Shown here piece after piece: positions 61,454-64,000 of a DNA stretch of 64,000 nucleotides (its first letter is position 1; each line of letters begins with the position of its first letter). Both the position numbers and the translations under genes were made by a program. The notes below the pieces were generated by a model. That model worked only from the letters and a program-made list of their open reading frames with translations, had not been told where the DNA came from and ran no database searches. The stretch is from Gammaproteobacteria bacterium (lineage in GTDB: Bacteria; Pseudomonadota; Gammaproteobacteria; Pseudomonadales; Halieaceae), in the NCBI GenBank assembly GCA_030427485.1, contig JAUICG010000008.1:99074-163073 (forward strand), written 5' to 3'.

Positions 61454-62770
61454 TCAGGCCGCGTGAGCCGCGGTATCAGGGGCGCGCCGCAACACCAGCG
61501 CCCACAGCAACACCGCAAACGAAATCAACCCGAAGAAGACAAAGGGCCCGGATTTCAGCCAGTGGTCGAACAGGTAGCCGCCCACCACGCTGGCGATCAG
61601 AATCCCGATCGCCCCGGTCAGTGTGAACACGCCCACCACCGAGCCGCGCAGCCGATCGGGCGCGTGTTCCGCAATTAGCACCCCGCTGGTGATGATACAG
61701 CCGACCTCCGCCATGCCGATCAGGATCAGCGCGATAATCGCGCCCATGGAAAAAGGGTTCTCGACAAAAAAGGTGCTGCTGTAGCCGACAGCGCTGATGG
61801 TCAGCGTGATCGCCAGCGCGGAGATGCGGTTGATACGGTCCGCCAGGATGCCGAACACCGGCGCGCTCAATAGCGATGCGCCATAGGAGATCGCCACCAC
61901 GGCGCCGCCTTTCGCTAACGCATCCGCAGCCGTCATACCCAGTTCAGAGGTGCCGTAAAGGGTCGCCCACAGGGTAAAGAACGTGCCCACCACGGCGAGG
62001 TTGCCCCGGGCGACGAAGGATGCCGCATAGGCCAGCGCGATCACCGGCCGGCGAGCTTCCACCAGACCCTCCTGCAGTTGGCGCAGTATCGGTATGCGTT
62101 CCTCGTGCTGGTGCGTCACGCCTTTGCGTAGCCCGAAGAACATCAGTAGCGCGAGCGCCGCGGTGACGCCTGCCATGATGCTGTAGGTGGCGAAGGCCGC
62201 AGCCTCGGCGTCCATGCCGCCCGCTTTGAACATGGCTGGCAATTTCAGCAGGAACAGCGCGGCGGTCATCGCGCCGAGACCGTTCATGATGCCGAGTAGT
62301 CCGGTCGCCTTGCCGCGGCTCGCGTTGGCCACGTAGTCCGCCATCAGGGTGATCATCATCGTGCTTATCGAGGCGATCCCGGCTGAATACACCACGCGCG
62401 CCAACAGCAGGCCGCTGACTTCCCTGGCTACGCCGTACAGGCAAATGCCCGCCGCGGCGAGCAGGAAACCGATGGCCGTGACGAAGCGGCGGCCGACCCT
62501 GTCAGACAGGGAACCCCAGAAGCCCACGGTCAGGATGATGACGATCTCACCCCAGAAGTTCAGGTTGCCGCTGACCACGCCCTGCCGTGAGGGATCCAGC
62601 TTCAACACCTCTCCCAACAGGAAGGGCTGCGTCTGCGGCACGAAAGTGGCCAGCATGATCGCGGCGTAGCAGCACAGGTAGAAGGTCAGCATATTGCCGG
62701 TGACCGTGCCCTGGTGCAGGCGGATACTGAGGAAGGTCCGTTCGCCGGAGATGGAGTGTTGGTCGCTCAT
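61454..62770 (-). CDS. MFS transporter
   Basis: A 438-residue major facilitator with about 12 helices. DRVGRRF marks the loop between helices 2 and 3; the second half has DRINR in the corresponding place. A small-molecule exporter or importer; substrate unreadable. On the same strand and 56 bases after no partner; the CopD-like gene upstream is 70 bases away. Confidence 0.85.
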   Translation of the reverse strand: MSDQHSISGERTFLSIRLHQGTVTGNMLTFYLCCYAAIMLATFVPQTQPFLLGEVLKLDPSRQGVVSGNLNFWGEIVIILTVGFWGSLSDRVGRRFVTAIGFLLAAAGICLYGVAREVSGLLLARVVYSAGIASISTMMITLMADYVANASRGKATGLLGIMNGLGAMTAALFLLKLPAMFKAGGMDAEAAAFATYSIMAGVTAALALLMFFGLRKGVTHQHEERIPILRQLQEGLVEARRPVIALAYAASFVARGNLAVVGTFFTLWATLYGTSELGMTAADALAKGGAVVAISYGASLLSAPVFGILADRINRISALAITLTISAVGYSSTFFVENPFSMGAIIALILIGMAEVGCIITSGVLIAEHAPDRLRGSVVGVFTLTGAIGILIASVVGGYLFDHWLKSGPFVFFGLISFAVLLWALVLRRAPDTAAHAA

Positions 62771-62840
62771 AGTTGTTCCAGTGTTATGTCGTTTTGCCTG
62801 ATTACGAAAGCCAGCCGCCGATGGATCACCGTTGTGCCGT

Positions 62841-63515
62841 TCACCCGAACAGGTGAATACCGAGCGCGGCGCTGGTGAAGAGACCGGCCCAGATCAGCCA
62901 CACGAAGGGGCGACAACGGGCGATGCAGCGCGCCATTGTCGCATTGGCCGCCGCATTGTCGGCGCCCGCCTCGTCGCCGCCGCTCACCAGCTGCACGAAA
63001 GCCGGTACGAAGGGCTTCAGGTTGATCCTGATGGCGATGCCGCAGCACACCAGCAGGGCGAAAATCGCCACTTTGGCCTGCGCCCACTGCGCACCCTGGC
63101 CCGAGAGGGCGAGCATCGCCACCCAGCCGAGCAGCACTGTCACCACCGCGATCCGAAAGTACAGGTCCAACTGCGTCAGTCTGCGGGTGAAAGCCTTGCC
63201 CTCGTTGAGGTACAGCACCAGTACCACGGCAAACCAGTAGGCGCCGACCAGCCACGCGGCGGCGACTATCGCGGGCGAGACCGGGAGTGCGCCGGATACA
63301 CTGGCCAGGTGAATACCCAGCGGGAGAATAGCAGGCATGGCCAGTTTCGGTCCCATGTCGCAGGCCAGCATGATTTTCAGCGCGACCTGCCGCGACTGGG
63401 CGGACAGTTTGTCGTTCACCACCTGCCGGCTGGCGATAAACGTTCCCAGGTCACCTCCCAGCCAGTAGACGAAGGCGATCAGGTGGGCGTATTTCAGAAG
63501 CAGGTAGCTGCTCAT
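62841..63515 (-). CDS. Multi-pass membrane protein
   Basis: A 224-residue protein with about six helices; LLKYAHLIAFVYWLGGDLGTF at the N-terminus, with a His in helix 1, is reminiscent of CopD/DUF2269-type membrane proteins that may bind metal or heme, but identity is uncertain. Function unknown. Confidence 0.6.
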   Translation of the reverse strand: MSSYLLLKYAHLIAFVYWLGGDLGTFIASRQVVNDKLSAQSRQVALKIMLACDMGPKLAMPAILPLGIHLASVSGALPVSPAIVAAAWLVGAYWFAVVLVLYLNEGKAFTRRLTQLDLYFRIAVVTVLLGWVAMLALSGQGAQWAQAKVAIFALLVCCGIAIRINLKPFVPAFVQLVSGGDEAGADNAAANATMARCIARCRPFVWLIWAGLFTSAALGIHLFG

Positions 63516-63658
63516 CGCGATGTGTGTCCCGGACTGTTGGCGTGCTGTGCGTGGGCTATTATAGCCCCGGTGCCCGCGCCTCTTTTGATATTTATCATGC
63601 CGCCCGCCGGGTGCGCTGTTTAAGCTGGCGGCTGCTCACAGCGGGATCAAAACACCTC

Positions 63659-64000
63659 ATGACCAGTGCTGATACGATACGCGTCGCCGTCGCCCAGTTC
63701 CACGTGGGTGCGAACATCGCCACCAACCTGGAGCGCTGCCTGTTCTGGCTGGACCAGGCGGCCAGTTGCAGTCCGGATGTGGTGGTCCTGCCGGAATTCT
63801 GCAACCACCTGTCCTGGTACGACGACAAGCGGCACTGCTTCGATGTCTCGGTGGCCCTGGACGGCCCCTTCCTGGCGGCCATCGCGAAGAAGGCGAAGGC
63901 GCTGGCCTGCCATGTGGTGGTGAACTGTACCGTGCAGCGCGCGAATGGCAGCGCCACCGGTTCGAGCCTGCTGTACGGCCCCGATGGCGGTTTGCTGGCG
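63659..64000 (+). CDS. Carbon-nitrogen hydrolase (nitrilase superfamily), 3' truncated by window edge
   Basis: An ATG at 63659 opens a frame that runs to the last base: 114 residues are visible. RVAVAQFHVG at residues 8-17 and VVVLPEF with the catalytic Glu (about residue 43) are typical of nitrilase-superfamily amidases. The catalytic Lys and Cys lie beyond the window. Probably cleaves a C-N amide bond in the cytosol. Confidence 0.78.
   Translation, partial: MTSADTIRVAVAQFHVGANIATNLERCLFWLDQAASCSPDVVVLPEFCNHLSWYDDKRHCFDVSVALDGPFLAAIAKKAKALACHVVVNCTVQRANGSATGSSLLYGPDGGLLA

Noticed and set aside
1..64000. tRNA, rRNA, CRISPR array, phage or transposase genes
   Set aside because: Looked for throughout; none was recognisable from the sequence.

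Overview
The window is about 60% GC and densely coded. It carries TonB-dependent receptors, many lipoprotein signal peptides, a ferritin, a Crp/Fnr regulator, Rieske oxygenases, CaiB-type CoA transferases and carotenoid-cleavage machinery. This suggests an aerobic, probably aquatic, oligotroph-type gammaproteobacterium; a Halieaceae/Cellvibrionales relative is my best guess, but it rests on general resemblance only. I saw no rRNA, tRNA, CRISPR array, phage genes or transposase.

Left part (1-24 kb), mostly housekeeping and accessory genes: the 3' end of a Na/Pi symporter gene, a carotenoid oxygenase, a DUF3127 protein with an SSB-like tail, the DUF2950/DUF3300 pair, an alcohol dehydrogenase, a sterol-desaturase-type hydroxylase, an esterase lipoprotein, a luciferase-like flavin oxidoreductase, a B12-binding radical SAM protein, a zinc CDF exporter, ferritin, a TonB receptor interrupted by an in-frame amber codon, an AraC regulator divergent from an N-acyl-D-amino-acid deacylase-like amidohydrolase, and a PAF-acetylhydrolase-like lipoprotein.

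Middle (24-33 kb): a giant G8/parallel beta-helix (CEMIP-like) lipoprotein, a DUF1330-containing lipoprotein and a second, intact TonB receptor with a clear terminator.

Right part (33-62 kb), a catabolic island. Two paralogous Rieske oxygenases (33.1 and 55.7 kb) share it with a red-chlorophyll-catabolite-reductase (RCCR)-like protein, an SDR that resembles plant chlorophyll b reductase (NOL/NYC1), and an alpha/beta hydrolase. This set is reminiscent of the plant chlorophyll-breakdown (PAO/phyllobilin) route. Next to it are two cyclic-imidase/allantoinase-like deacetylase-fold proteins, an isochorismatase-fold amidase, a LeuCD-like hydro-lyase, an isocitrate-lyase/PEP-mutase-type lyase, and two CoA transferase + HMG-CoA-lyase-like pairs. 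Together these could open and degrade alkyl-maleimides, the oxidative end products of tetrapyrroles. That is an inference, but five promoter regions of the island share an AT-rich palindrome (about GATATAAYRTTATATC), which suggests one regulon. LysR, GntR/UTRA and Crp/Fnr regulators lie inside the island.

Non-coding structure: two families of long palindromes occur in intergenic gaps. Family B (5 copies) has an invariant 23-nt loop and 26-31 bp stems that are nearly perfect within each copy but unrelated between copies; four of the five copies form two head-to-head pairs about 97 bp apart. Family A (2 copies of 182 bp plus one isolated end) has a conserved 65-nt two-hairpin core and copy-specific matched arms. 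Neither matches a mobile-element or RNA family that I recognise.
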